From CAZSBG01 sp964605145 (GTDB lineage Bacteria; Zhuqueibacterota; Zhuqueibacteria; Thermofontimicrobiales; Thermofontimicrobiaceae): a stretch of 21,784 nucleotides of DNA. The stretch is from assembly GCA_964605145.1 (NCBI GenBank), contig CAZSBG010000105.1:1-21784 (forward strand), given 5' to 3'. The translations under genes were made by a program, and so were the position numbers. This document shows positions 1-7,426 of the stretch, piece by piece; position 1 is the stretch's first letter, and every line of letters begins with the position of its first letter. Below the pieces are notes generated by a model. That model was not told the DNA's origin, searched no databases, and worked only from the letters and a program-made list of their open reading frames with translations.

Positions 1-10
1 ACTTTGCAGG

Positions 11-49
11 CATGCGACTGAAAGGAGTGCCTGTGGTACGGGAATGACA
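11..49 (+). repeat. Dispersed 39-nt intergenic repeat, copy 1
   Basis: This segment matches 10093-10131 in the opposite orientation. The last 22 positions (28-49, starting TGCCTGTGG and ending GGAATGACA) are identical, and the first 17 differ at only five places, all transitions. It lies in non-coding DNA just beyond the 3' end of the barrel gene on the minus strand. The pattern suggests a family of short dispersed intergenic elements. I see no transposase or clear terminal inverted repeat. Confidence 0.7.
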
Positions 50-52
50 GCT

Positions 53-84
53 CTACCGAACATAATTTGAAAAGTGTCCGGTAG
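53..84 (-). terminator. Hairpin after the outer-membrane operon
   Basis: Read on the minus strand, arms CTACCGGACA and TGTTCGGTAG form 10 pairs including one G-U wobble, with a 12-nt loop. On the plus strand the wobble becomes an A-C mismatch, so the structure favours a minus-strand transcript. It lies 23 nt past the stop codon of the last gene of the operon. There is no U-tract after it, so it may protect the mRNA 3' end rather than act as an intrinsic terminator. Confidence 0.5.
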
Positions 85-107
85 TGAACAAAAGTTAAAT
101 AAAAAAA

Positions 108-1598
108 TCAATCCATATAAAATTTCATGGAAAAAAGTAGTCCCAGGGAATCACGATGCAAATTCGCTGAATTTTCTGTGGGACGCTGTCTGCTCACATA
201 CGCGTAAATTTCAGATTCCATGGATTCCTGAATTAAACCAAGTCCGAAAGTGAATACATGAGCGCGATTTTCCGGGAGGAATTCACTGAAGGACAACAAA
301 TTTGGATTTGTTTCTTTGTCTAGATACACATAGCCGGCTCTTACAGCCCAGTTCCTTAAAAGTCGTGCTTCGCCGCCAAATTTCAATTCTTTCCCATTAA
401 CATGTCCCTTTTCAAACAGTTGACTCACATAGTCCTTTTTATCGGCATCTTGGAAGCTGAAATGCACTTCTGTGCCAATTAAAAAAGGCAGGCTTTGTGG
501 TTCATAGGCAAAACCAAAGCTAACACTGTTTTCGGAAAAGTGGTCATCCCCTAATAAAATGTCGTATCGCGGATGCCTGGCCCAGTCATTGAAATATATA
601 CGATCAAAAGAGAAGCCGAAAATAAAAGGAACGCCAGGCGTTCGCAGGCGATTTTTCCAGTGCATTTCGTAGCCGCTGAGCTGCCATGTACCGTCTTTCA
701 CCGGTTTCGAACGGCTTTCTGTGGCGTCCAGTTCATCAAAATTGTATTGAAGGGATAACGCTGTTTCCAAAAAATTCAAAGGTTTATAGCTGGATTGGAA
801 AGCAATGTGATAGTGCGCTATTTTAGTGAACCGTTCCATGCTTCCGATTCGTTCCGATCCAATTATTTCCCCGCGAAACTTCATCACACTGATGGACCGG
901 GGATCATTAGAGCTTGGCGGAATGCATTCGGTGAATTCCTGCGTATGCGAATATTTGAAAATAGTTCCAAGCGTTAATTTTGAATTGACGATATACGCAA
1001 TTCCGGCGCCGAGGCCGGCGTAACGATACACTGTTCTTGACTGGGGAAAATAGTCTTTCAATCCTGTTTCAATCAAATAGTCAAGCGAAGCTCCCATCAA
1101 TAATTTTTGGTTGTATAGATTGCGGCTGTACTCCGCAGAAACGGTCGGTCCCCAATAGTTGATGTTTCCTGTGGTGTTGTCCGCAAGCCGAAATGGATGC
1201 TCTTCATAAGGCTCGCGAATAATCGCCTGATAAACATTATTGAGGCTCAAATTATGATAGTTTACCAGACCGCGAAAAGCCTGATTTTCATCCATAATTT
1301 TAACGCCCTCAAATACTGCGTCAACATCGACAGAGGATTCCGGATCATAGATTCGTTTGAAATCGCCTGTCACCATGTCTGAAGTGAAGACTGGCTTTAG
1401 CCACGATTTGGTCTGGTCTTTCAACAGCCATGCCGGATTGCCGCCAAAATCGTAAAGATTGAGCTGATTGTCCTCATCCCGAACAATGAGTTTCATTTGC
1501 CCCATGGTCTTAACGCGCAGATCTGAGGCTGATACGTTCGAAAAGAGAATTATGAGAATAAGGAGCAAGTAAGTAGATGTGGAAAATTTTTTAAGCAT
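108..1598 (-). CDS. Exported outer-membrane beta-barrel protein, last gene of the TonB receptor operon
   Basis: The 496-residue product begins with a Sec signal peptide (hydrophobic segment about residues 9-22, likely cleavage near VSAS at 22-25). The rest is rich in alternating aromatic and polar strands typical of an outer-membrane barrel (for example YRYAGLGAGIAYIVNSKL, about residues 190-210). It lacks a TonB plug domain. The start at 1598 has a good ribosome binding site (AGGA, 7-nt spacer). It follows the second lipoprotein by 37 nt and is the last gene of the four-gene operon. From memory, Bacteroidota operons pair DUF4876 lipoproteins with barrels of the DUF6850 type, and this protein fits that role, but I cannot confirm the family from motifs. 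It could be a pore or an assembly partner for the receptor. That it is an outer-membrane barrel is fairly secure; its function is unknown. Confidence 0.75.
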   Translation of the reverse strand: MLKKFSTSTYLLLILIILFSNVSASDLRVKTMGQMKLIVRDEDNQLNLYDFGGNPAWLLKDQTKSWLKPVFTSDMVTGDFKRIYDPESSVDVDAVFEGVKIMDENQAFRGLVNYHNLSLNNVYQAIIREPYEEHPFRLADNTTGNINYWGPTVSAEYSRNLYNQKLLMGASLDYLIETGLKDYFPQSRTVYRYAGLGAGIAYIVNSKLTLGTIFKYSHTQEFTECIPPSSNDPRSISVMKFRGEIIGSERIGSMERFTKIAHYHIAFQSSYKPLNFLETALSLQYNFDELDATESRSKPVKDGTWQLSGYEMHWKNRLRTPGVPFIFGFSFDRIYFNDWARHPRYDILLGDDHFSENSVSFGFAYEPQSLPFLIGTEVHFSFQDADKKDYVSQLFEKGHVNGKELKFGGEARLLRNWAVRAGYVYLDKETNPNLLSFSEFLPENRAHVFTFGLGLIQESMESEIYAYVSRQRPTENSANLHRDSLGLLFSMKFYMD

Positions 1599-1635
1599 TC
1601 TATTGTCCTGAGATATTGGAGTTTGAATATTGTCA

Positions 1636-2829
1636 TTATTTCATTGGTGTAAGCAAATCCGCTGCACTGTGCTGATAGCCCGGGGTGGGGCTTTGTAAGC
1701 TCACAAAATCAAATGTGCTGTTGTTGGTATCGTAACCCGGTGCCCCGGTTTCCGGGTTTTCCCGCTCAGTGGAATGTCCGCTGTAGCGATGTATTCCATT
1801 GCCGGCAAACCCAGAGTCGATTCGCGGTTCCATTTCTTTATTCGCATCCGAATTAGACGCGTATTCGACCCCGTCAAGCACGTCGCTGAAATTAAATAAA
1901 ACATAGCCTTTCTCATTGAATATCAGTTGACTGTTATCGTCAATTTTCGCAAGTATGACGCCATTATGTGAAAGTGAAATCATGAAATCGATCGCTTTAT
2001 TCGGATTAATGTTGATGAGATTGGGCACGTTTGGATTGTCCAGGTCGTTGCCAAGCTGATTGTAGCATTCCCAGTCAGCCTGGGATAAATCAACGCTGCC
2101 GGGCGCGCCGCCAACGGAAATGTGGTCCATTGCATCCTGCGCCACGACAACGAATTGCCCGGGTTGGATGGGAAAATCAGTGCCGTTTCCCGGGAACTGG
2201 TATGTATAGAAAACTTCAGCAAATTGGCCCATATAGTCTAACCGGGTCGAAGCGCGGCATAAAATGAGTCCGTCCAGATATTGAACAGAATCTGAAGCGT
2301 TGTACAACTCCACAAATTGATCGGAGTAGTAAAGTCCGCTGTTAGCCGGGCCACTATAGTAGATTTCATTTATCACGACTGAAGAAAGAAATGTCGCGCT
2401 CATTTCAATGATAAAACGGCTATGATCATCCTTATTTGAAGTGAGATCAACTTCTATTGAGCCGGATAGCTGTACATCAAGCGCCTGCTGGTTCAAAGTC
2501 CACATGGTATCTGCCGGGATAAATTTATCAGCCGAAATGCGGTAACGTGCCGAGCGAATATTACTAACCTCGAAATATCCGTTTGCATCGGTTTCAAACC
2601 TCATTGGTTCGGCATAATCAATGGATGTTATTCGAACGCGCGCTCCCGGGACGCCAATCAGATCGGAAAACGATTTTCCGGCCAACGTCCCTGATGTATC
2701 AACAACCACAAATTTAGCGCTGACAGTTCCATCAGGTGATGTTGGCTTGCTTTGCATGCAAGAAAATGTTGTAAAAAAAATTAGCATGAAAAGCGAAAAT
2801 ACAGATATTTTTATTAAAACTCTTTTCAT
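1636..2829 (-). CDS. Surface lipoprotein B, DUF4876-like (CarboxypepD_reg-like plus lamin-tail-like)
   Basis: A 397-residue predicted lipoprotein. I chose the start at 2829, not the in-frame ATG at 2859, because it gives a clean signal peptide (MKRVLIKISVF) and has GGGG 6 nt upstream; the longer form would overlap the previous gene. The lipobox-like TFSC puts the lipidated cysteine at residue 24. Next comes a beta-sandwich segment like carboxypeptidase regulatory domains (about 34-140, with PGARVRI, ETDANGYFEV and ARYRISADKF). A lamin-tail-like core follows (VVINEIYYSGP, DQFVELYNASD, ending in DTNNSTFDFV and PTPG). It is a paralogue of the gene directly upstream, with more than half the residues identical in the aligned N-terminal part. 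Its position between a TonB-dependent receptor and a barrel suggests a surface-exposed capture or accessory protein. No catalytic motif is visible. The substrate is unknown. Confidence 0.8.
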   Translation of the reverse strand: MKRVLIKISVFSLFMLIFFTTFSCMQSKPTSPDGTVSAKFVVVDTSGTLAGKSFSDLIGVPGARVRITSIDYAEPMRFETDANGYFEVSNIRSARYRISADKFIPADTMWTLNQQALDVQLSGSIEVDLTSNKDDHSRFIIEMSATFLSSVVINEIYYSGPANSGLYYSDQFVELYNASDSVQYLDGLILCRASTRLDYMGQFAEVFYTYQFPGNGTDFPIQPGQFVVVAQDAMDHISVGGAPGSVDLSQADWECYNQLGNDLDNPNVPNLININPNKAIDFMISLSHNGVILAKIDDNSQLIFNEKGYVLFNFSDVLDGVEYASNSDANKEMEPRIDSGFAGNGIHRYSGHSTERENPETGAPGYDTNNSTFDFVSLQSPTPGYQHSAADLLTPMK

Positions 2830-2842
2830 AAAAACCCCGGTT

Positions 2843-4033
2843 TTATCTGGGAATAACATCTTCTGCGGAGTGCTGCCATCCCGGTGTGGGATGGTACAGG
2901 CTCACAAAATCGAATGTGCTGTTATTGGTATCGTAGCCTGGTCCACCGGTTTCCGGGTGATGCCGTTCAATGGATTTGCCGGTATATGTGGTAATGGTAT
3001 ACCCGGCCAGCCCTGCGTCAATTCTCGAATCGAGCGCTTTGATATGATCGGGATTGTACGAGTATTCCACGCCATCGATAATGTCAGCAATGTTGAAAAG
3101 TTTATGGGATTCTTTGTAAAATGGGACAGCATCCAGGTCATCAACGCGAATGATGCAAACTTCGTCAGTGCTGAGGCTGATCATAAAATCCCAGCCGCCG
3201 CGTTCCGGCGATGCATTGAGCACATTCGGGACATTGGGATTATCAAGATCAGAATAAAGCTGGTTGTAAAATTCCCAGTCCGCGTTGGTTAAATCGATAC
3301 TGCCAATTGCACCCCCGTCATTGACATGGTCGACTGCGTCCATGGCAACCACAACAAATTGCCCTGGCTCTATGGGGTGTTCCATGCCGGAACCCGGAAA
3401 TTGATAATAGCGGATCGCTTCAGCCTGCCCGGGAAATTCCTGCAAGCTCGCCATGCGGCAGACGAGTATTTGGTCGAGATATTGGGTGGTGTCCGACGCA
3501 TTGTATAATTCGATGAATTGATCGGAAAAATAGAGCCCGCTGTTTGCCGGACAAGAATAGTAAATTTCATTTATGACAATGGATGAAAGGAACGACGCGC
3601 CGACTTCAATAATAAAATAGTTATTCTCCGGCTGGGGTTCGGATAAATCAATTTCAGCGGAACCGGTCAGCATCACGTCCAGAGCTTTTTTGCCGAGGTT
3701 GAGCATGGAATCGGCCGGGAAAAATTTGTCGGCTGAAATGCGATATCGGCCGGCGAGTATATTGTTGATTTCAAAAAATCCATTTTCATCGGTTTCGTAG
3801 CGAAGCGGCGCAGAATAGTCAATGGCGTTCATCCGGATGCGGGCGCCGGGCACGCCGATTAATTGGGAAAGCGAATAATCAGCCAATGTGCCGGATGTAT
3901 CCACTACCATAAAACGGGCGCTGATTGTCCCGTCAATTGCGGTGGGCTTTTCTTTTGCACAGAAGATGAAAAGCAAGAGTGCAAATAGAATAATCAATAC
4001 TGAGGAAAATTTATATGCGTTATAACGGTTCAT
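2843..4033 (-). CDS. Surface lipoprotein A, DUF4876-like, paralogue of the next gene
   Basis: A 396-residue product if translation starts at the ATG at 4033; a GTG at 4045 is a possible alternative with a weaker site. The N-terminus has a hydrophobic stretch ending LFIFC, so Cys25 is the likely lipidation site. The -1 residue is Phe, which is not canonical. Domain order matches lipoprotein B: a regulatory beta-sandwich (IGVPGARIRM, ETDENGFFEI, GRYRISADKF), then a lamin-tail-like core (IVINEIYYSCP, DQFIELYNASD) and a C-terminal DTNNSTFDFV with PTPGWQHS. The stop is 13 nt before the start of lipoprotein B, and the gene begins 18 nt after the TonB receptor stop. This is a clear tandem duplication inside an operon. 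The family assignment to DUF4876 is from remembered family features; the function of that family is unknown to me. Confidence 0.8.
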   Translation of the reverse strand: MNRYNAYKFSSVLIILFALLLFIFCAKEKPTAIDGTISARFMVVDTSGTLADYSLSQLIGVPGARIRMNAIDYSAPLRYETDENGFFEINNILAGRYRISADKFFPADSMLNLGKKALDVMLTGSAEIDLSEPQPENNYFIIEVGASFLSSIVINEIYYSCPANSGLYFSDQFIELYNASDTTQYLDQILVCRMASLQEFPGQAEAIRYYQFPGSGMEHPIEPGQFVVVAMDAVDHVNDGGAIGSIDLTNADWEFYNQLYSDLDNPNVPNVLNASPERGGWDFMISLSTDEVCIIRVDDLDAVPFYKESHKLFNIADIIDGVEYSYNPDHIKALDSRIDAGLAGYTITTYTGKSIERHHPETGGPGYDTNNSTFDFVSLYHPTPGWQHSAEDVIPR

Positions 4034-4051
4034 TTGACGTGTCACTCTGTT

Positions 4052-6778
4052 TTAAAAAAGTTTATCGATTAGCATGCTGAATTCCATGCCATAAAAAATT
4101 TCAGGATTGCGCGAGCGATAATAGCCGGGATAGCGCTGGTCTTGGTAAAACGCCCGATCATCCAGAAAATTATTAACAAACAGTGAAACTTCGGCGCCTT
4201 TAAATAGCGACTTACTCACGCGAATATTAAACAGCCATTTATTGGGATACACATAGGTCATGTAATCAAGTTGATTCCGATTGAGCCGATATTTTTCGTA
4301 TTCCGGATTCATTCGCTCGTTCTCCTGGATAAAGGTGGTTTCATCGGTGAGACCGTTATAATAGGCGACGGCGAGGGAGTCGCCGTAACCAATCGTTTTT
4401 CTCCGATAATGCGGAATTTGCTGAGCCGTAAATGAAACCCAGATGCCCAGAGGCCTTGAAATATAATTAATTTGATACGTTAACAGTACTTTTTGCGTCC
4501 ATCGAGAGGTACGATTATAAATGGGTATTGTGTAATCGGAGCGAACATTGCCCCAGCTTATTCCCTCAGCGCCACTATTCACATGATGATAGGTTGCGTT
4601 GAACCGGAAGTCCATGTTCAGTTTTTTCAATCGTCGCGTCTTGAGTGTAAATTCAATCCCATCAAATTTAGACCAGCCACCATTGACCGTGGTTCGAGTG
4701 TCATCCATCAGTGTGTCCGCTACAGATTCGCCCTGTGGATTGGGCCAGTTTGGGCGATAGTATTTGTGATAGACATAGGGAACCGTTTCACTGATGGGTT
4801 CATTATCTCTTTCCGAATAGAAACCGGTGAGAGAAAGGCCAATATCGCCAATTTTGTGATCAAGACTCATTTCAATTTTCTTTTCCTGGTAGCCTTTCAA
4901 ATCAGGATTGGAGACATCAAAAACATAAGTGGTAATCAGGCTGTCGCGGACAAAGAGTGTGTCGCTTTCCCGATAGACCTGCACGATGTCTAACACGTCA
5001 AGATATTCCTGTTCCGGAAAGATGTGAAGCAGGGAAGGAGATTTGGACGCGGCGCCAAACCCGAATCGGAGCTGTGTATCTTTACTTAAAAAATAGGCGA
5101 GATTAATTCGCGGATTAATAAATGATCCATTTTTGGATTTGAAGATATCCAGTTCATCAAATCGTCCTGTTGTGTAGCGCTCCAGCCGAAAACCCAAATT
5201 CAGCGTGAATTCTTTCCACAATCTTCCTGTGATCTGATCATTGAAATAAAGACTGTGTTGAAAAGTGCCCGGGACATCGTCGAAAGGCCGGGGGCGATCG
5301 CCCTGGCTTGATGGGTAAAGCAGGTCAAACGTTTTGCCCTCTCCAAAATTGTCATCGTATTGAAAATCGTTTCCGATCTCAAGCCGGTGCAAATAGGAAC
5401 CAGTGAAAAAGCGGCGCGACCATTCCAGTTTGTGCCCGATGCTTACCTCATCGCCAATTGTCGTGTATCGATAAATATAGGGGCCATATTGACGAATACC
5501 AACCTGGGTGCCTTCACCGATAAGTGTGGATGTAACGCGATTGTCAGCCATGCGGCGATATTGTTTGTAAGAATTCACCCTGCGATAATTGATATACAGA
5601 TTGGAGAGCAGTTCCGTAATCGGGTCCAGTTGATAAATCATTTTATTGCCGTAAATGAATCGGTACCCTTTGTTGATGCTCTCCAGGGCGTCCGGATCTT
5701 CAGGATTCTGATGTATCTCTTCAAAAAGGGTGGAATATTTGAACTGGTTTTTCAAATTCAACCTTTCATCCAGCAAATCGTTGTTCAGAGAAAGCTGTGC
5801 CGCCAGACGCTGCGTATTGTCATAGTCTTTTCGAATATCCTGCTCACTGTATCCCCAGTTAATATTGTAGTTCACCCCTGTATTGCCCAGCGGAAAACTC
5901 CCGCCCCAGTTCAGTTCTTTGGTATCCGGGTTGTTTTTCCCCTTGATCCGACTGGTTGGTTTTTGGCTGGTTTTGGTTTTCACCTTTATCAGTCCGCCAA
6001 CATAATCCCCATGATTTGCCGGCGCAATGCCTCGAACCACTTCAACAGATTCGATATTATCCGCCGGTATTTCTCTTAAGTCCAGTCCGTTGGCCGAGCC
6101 GGTGTAGACGCCGCTCAGCAGCCCGCCCTGGAGATTGGAATTGTTGGAAATGGGGATGTCGTCGATAATTACTTTCGCGCCAAATGCACTGACGGAATTG
6201 TCGCTTCTGGGATCGCGAATTTGCGCCTTGACCGGCTCTTTCAGGGCCGGCTGGTTTTTCATTTCTACGCCGGGCACCAGGTCGAGAACATCGCCCAGGC
6301 TGGTGGCCTGAATATGTTCAATATCGCTGGATTTTATCTGAGTGACTGTTTCAACTTTTTCCGGCAGCAATTCTTTTTCAGCAGTGATCTCTATGCCGCC
6401 GATGAAAAAAACGTCCTCTTCTGCTCCTGTTCCGGCTGCCATCTCAGCGCGCAAAAAAAGAGTTTTTCCTGCGGTGACTTTTTGATGCGGTAAAATTGTG
6501 GTCTGATAATCATCTTTGATGAACTCCAAATTGTAGGCTCCCTCGGGAATTTTCTTGAACTCGAATTCCCCTTTGCTATTGGTTAGTGCAACCGCTGAAG
6601 TATTTTGAATTTTGATCAAAACATTTTTCATTGGTTTTCGGGTTTCAATATCGACAACACTCCCTTTGATTGATCCTGTTTTTTGTTGAGAGAATGCAGA
6701 ATAGGAGAGGAGGAAAAGTGAAATAAAGAGTCCTGAAATTGAAAAGAGAATTTTGGAATTGAGTCTTGTGAGAAACAT
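4052..6778 (-). CDS. TonB-dependent receptor with N-terminal carboxypeptidase-like domain
   Basis: A 908-residue outer-membrane active transporter. The signal peptide covers about residues 1-30 (ending YSAFSQ). A CarboxypepD_reg-like beta-sandwich follows at about 34-112 (GSIKGSVVD, TNSKGEFEFKKIPEGAYNLEF). The plug domain spans about 130-270, with typical SLGDVLDLVPGVEM, KVIIDDIPIS and IESVEVVRGIAP. The rest is a barrel of about 630 residues ending in a C-terminal Phe (LIDKLF), as expected for BAM-dependent insertion. Such receptors import siderophores, cobalamin, heme, metals or glycans using TonB-ExbBD energy; no ExbB, ExbD or TonB gene is in the window. The Cys-poor sequence has no obvious heme or metal motif. 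This is the first gene of the operon; its own ribosome binding site is weak. There is no SusD neighbour, so a SusCD glycan system is unlikely. Confidence 0.93.
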   Translation of the reverse strand: MFLTRLNSKILFSISGLFISLFLLSYSAFSQQKTGSIKGSVVDIETRKPMKNVLIKIQNTSAVALTNSKGEFEFKKIPEGAYNLEFIKDDYQTTILPHQKVTAGKTLFLRAEMAAGTGAEEDVFFIGGIEITAEKELLPEKVETVTQIKSSDIEHIQATSLGDVLDLVPGVEMKNQPALKEPVKAQIRDPRSDNSVSAFGAKVIIDDIPISNNSNLQGGLLSGVYTGSANGLDLREIPADNIESVEVVRGIAPANHGDYVGGLIKVKTKTSQKPTSRIKGKNNPDTKELNWGGSFPLGNTGVNYNINWGYSEQDIRKDYDNTQRLAAQLSLNNDLLDERLNLKNQFKYSTLFEEIHQNPEDPDALESINKGYRFIYGNKMIYQLDPITELLSNLYINYRRVNSYKQYRRMADNRVTSTLIGEGTQVGIRQYGPYIYRYTTIGDEVSIGHKLEWSRRFFTGSYLHRLEIGNDFQYDDNFGEGKTFDLLYPSSQGDRPRPFDDVPGTFQHSLYFNDQITGRLWKEFTLNLGFRLERYTTGRFDELDIFKSKNGSFINPRINLAYFLSKDTQLRFGFGAASKSPSLLHIFPEQEYLDVLDIVQVYRESDTLFVRDSLITTYVFDVSNPDLKGYQEKKIEMSLDHKIGDIGLSLTGFYSERDNEPISETVPYVYHKYYRPNWPNPQGESVADTLMDDTRTTVNGGWSKFDGIEFTLKTRRLKKLNMDFRFNATYHHVNSGAEGISWGNVRSDYTIPIYNRTSRWTQKVLLTYQINYISRPLGIWVSFTAQQIPHYRRKTIGYGDSLAVAYYNGLTDETTFIQENERMNPEYEKYRLNRNQLDYMTYVYPNKWLFNIRVSKSLFKGAEVSLFVNNFLDDRAFYQDQRYPGYYRSRNPEIFYGMEFSMLIDKLF

Positions 6779-6822
6779 GGTATACTCGTTTCAAATAGTA
6801 AGTATGGTTCAAAGGAGGACAA

Positions 6823-6854
6823 CGCCCGCAGTACGAATTAGTCCACTGCACGCG
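6823..6854 (-). promoter_or_regulatory. Hairpin in the leader of the TonB receptor mRNA
   Basis: On the minus strand, arms CGCGTGCAGT and ACTGCGGGCG form 9 pairs (one G-U) with one G-G mismatch and a 12-nt loop. It sits 45-76 nt upstream of the receptor ATG, inside the predicted untranslated leader. The leader also carries CCTCCTTT (6811-6818 on plus as AAAGGAGG), the sequence of the 16S 3' end, which is unusual in an mRNA leader. I recognise no known riboswitch. Confidence 0.4.
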
Positions 6855-6906
6855 AATATAAAAAATAAATAACGCATTAAAATTGACGTCACAAACATAT
6901 TAAGAA

Positions 6907-6935
6907 AATATAATAATAATAGGTGATATTGTCAA
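6907..6935 (-). promoter_or_regulatory. Sigma-70-type promoter of the TonB receptor operon
   Basis: Minus-strand -35 TTGACA (6930-6935) and -10 TATATT (6907-6912) are separated by exactly 17 nt. This is six of six and five of six to the consensus. The predicted transcription start near 6900 gives a leader of about 120 nt before the receptor gene. It is the best promoter match in the window. Confidence 0.65.
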
Positions 6936-6965
6936 TAAAAAAGTCAGTAAATCATGGTTGAAATG

Positions 6966-6978
6966 TTCACTGAGTGAA
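6966..6978. promoter_or_regulatory. Short palindrome upstream of the operon promoter
   Basis: TTCACT, one base, AGTGAA forms a perfect 6-1-6 palindrome. It begins 31 bp upstream of the -35 box of the TonB receptor operon and downstream of the HPt stop codon. The position suits an activator or repressor site, but a palindrome this short can arise by chance in AT-rich DNA. Confidence 0.25.
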
Positions 6979-7017
6979 GATAATAAATGTAATTATAAAA
7001 TTTTACAAACCGGAAGA

Positions 7018-7377
7018 TTACTGAAGATATGTGGCTGAATACTCTTTGAATGAGTTCAGTTCAGCTTTGAGTTGTTCGAATAAATCGAGGGTCTCTCTTG
7101 ATCCGTTGAGATTGTCGGATTCGTGTTCCAATTTTTGAGATATCGATTGCAGGGATGATGCGCCCAGGTTGGCAGCGCTTCCTTTAATAGAGTGAGCCGC
7201 TGACTTCACTTTTTCGCTGTCCGCATGAGTGAAACCTTCTTCAATTTGGTCCAGATAGCCTTTGAGCGTATCAAAAAATAATTCAATCATCTTCATGTAA
7301 AACTCAACATTACCGCGAAAACGACTCTGTATGACATCCTGAATAATTTCGTGGTCTTTGTATTCATGCTGTTTCAT
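7018..7377 (-). CDS. Histidine phosphotransfer (HPt) protein 1
   Basis: A 119-residue single-domain HPt protein. The HPt signature AHSIKGSAANLGA gives phospho-accepting His62, followed by the Lys, Gly and Ala residues that pack around it. The rest is predicted helical, as expected for a four-helix bundle. HPt proteins shuttle phosphoryl groups between receiver domains in the cytoplasm. I place the start at 7377 because AGGA lies 6 nt upstream; a longer frame up to 7464 would overlap the upstream gene with sequence unlike HPt. The gene lies 49 nt after a second HPt gene, and the two are paralogues. No kinase is adjacent. The nearest partners in the window are the hybrid kinase and the CheY-like protein beyond 17 kb. 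Confidence 0.88.
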   Translation of the reverse strand: MKQHEYKDHEIIQDVIQSRFRGNVEFYMKMIELFFDTLKGYLDQIEEGFTHADSEKVKSAAHSIKGSAANLGASSLQSISQKLEHESDNLNGSRETLDLFEQLKAELNSFKEYSATYLQ

Positions 7378-7426
7378 TGGATATCCTGTGGTTTTAATTG
7401 AAAGTGTAAATCCTGATCCTGGAGTA

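Noticed and set aside
2830..2859. Extended N-terminus of lipoprotein B from an ATG at 2859
   Set aside because: It would place ten residues before the signal peptide and overlap the previous gene, while the ATG at 2829 has GGGG at the right distance.
2621..3292. Open frame of 223 codons on plus across the two lipoprotein genes
   Set aside because: It runs antisense over the junction of two clearly conserved paralogues; the residues look like a translation shadow and match no family I know.
5360..6079. Open frame of 239 codons on plus inside the TonB receptor gene
   Set aside because: It is exactly antisense to the conserved plug and barrel coding sequence, shows no recognisable domain and has no ribosome binding site.
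4052..6778. A SusC/SusD glycan uptake locus
   Set aside because: No SusD-like protein or glycoside hydrolase is present, and the two lipoproteins show lamin-tail-like features, not the helical TPR fold of SusD.
6811..6818. AAAGGAGG on plus as a ribosome binding site for a plus-strand gene
   Set aside because: No start codon with an open frame follows within a usable distance; the sequence lies in the leader of the minus-strand receptor gene.
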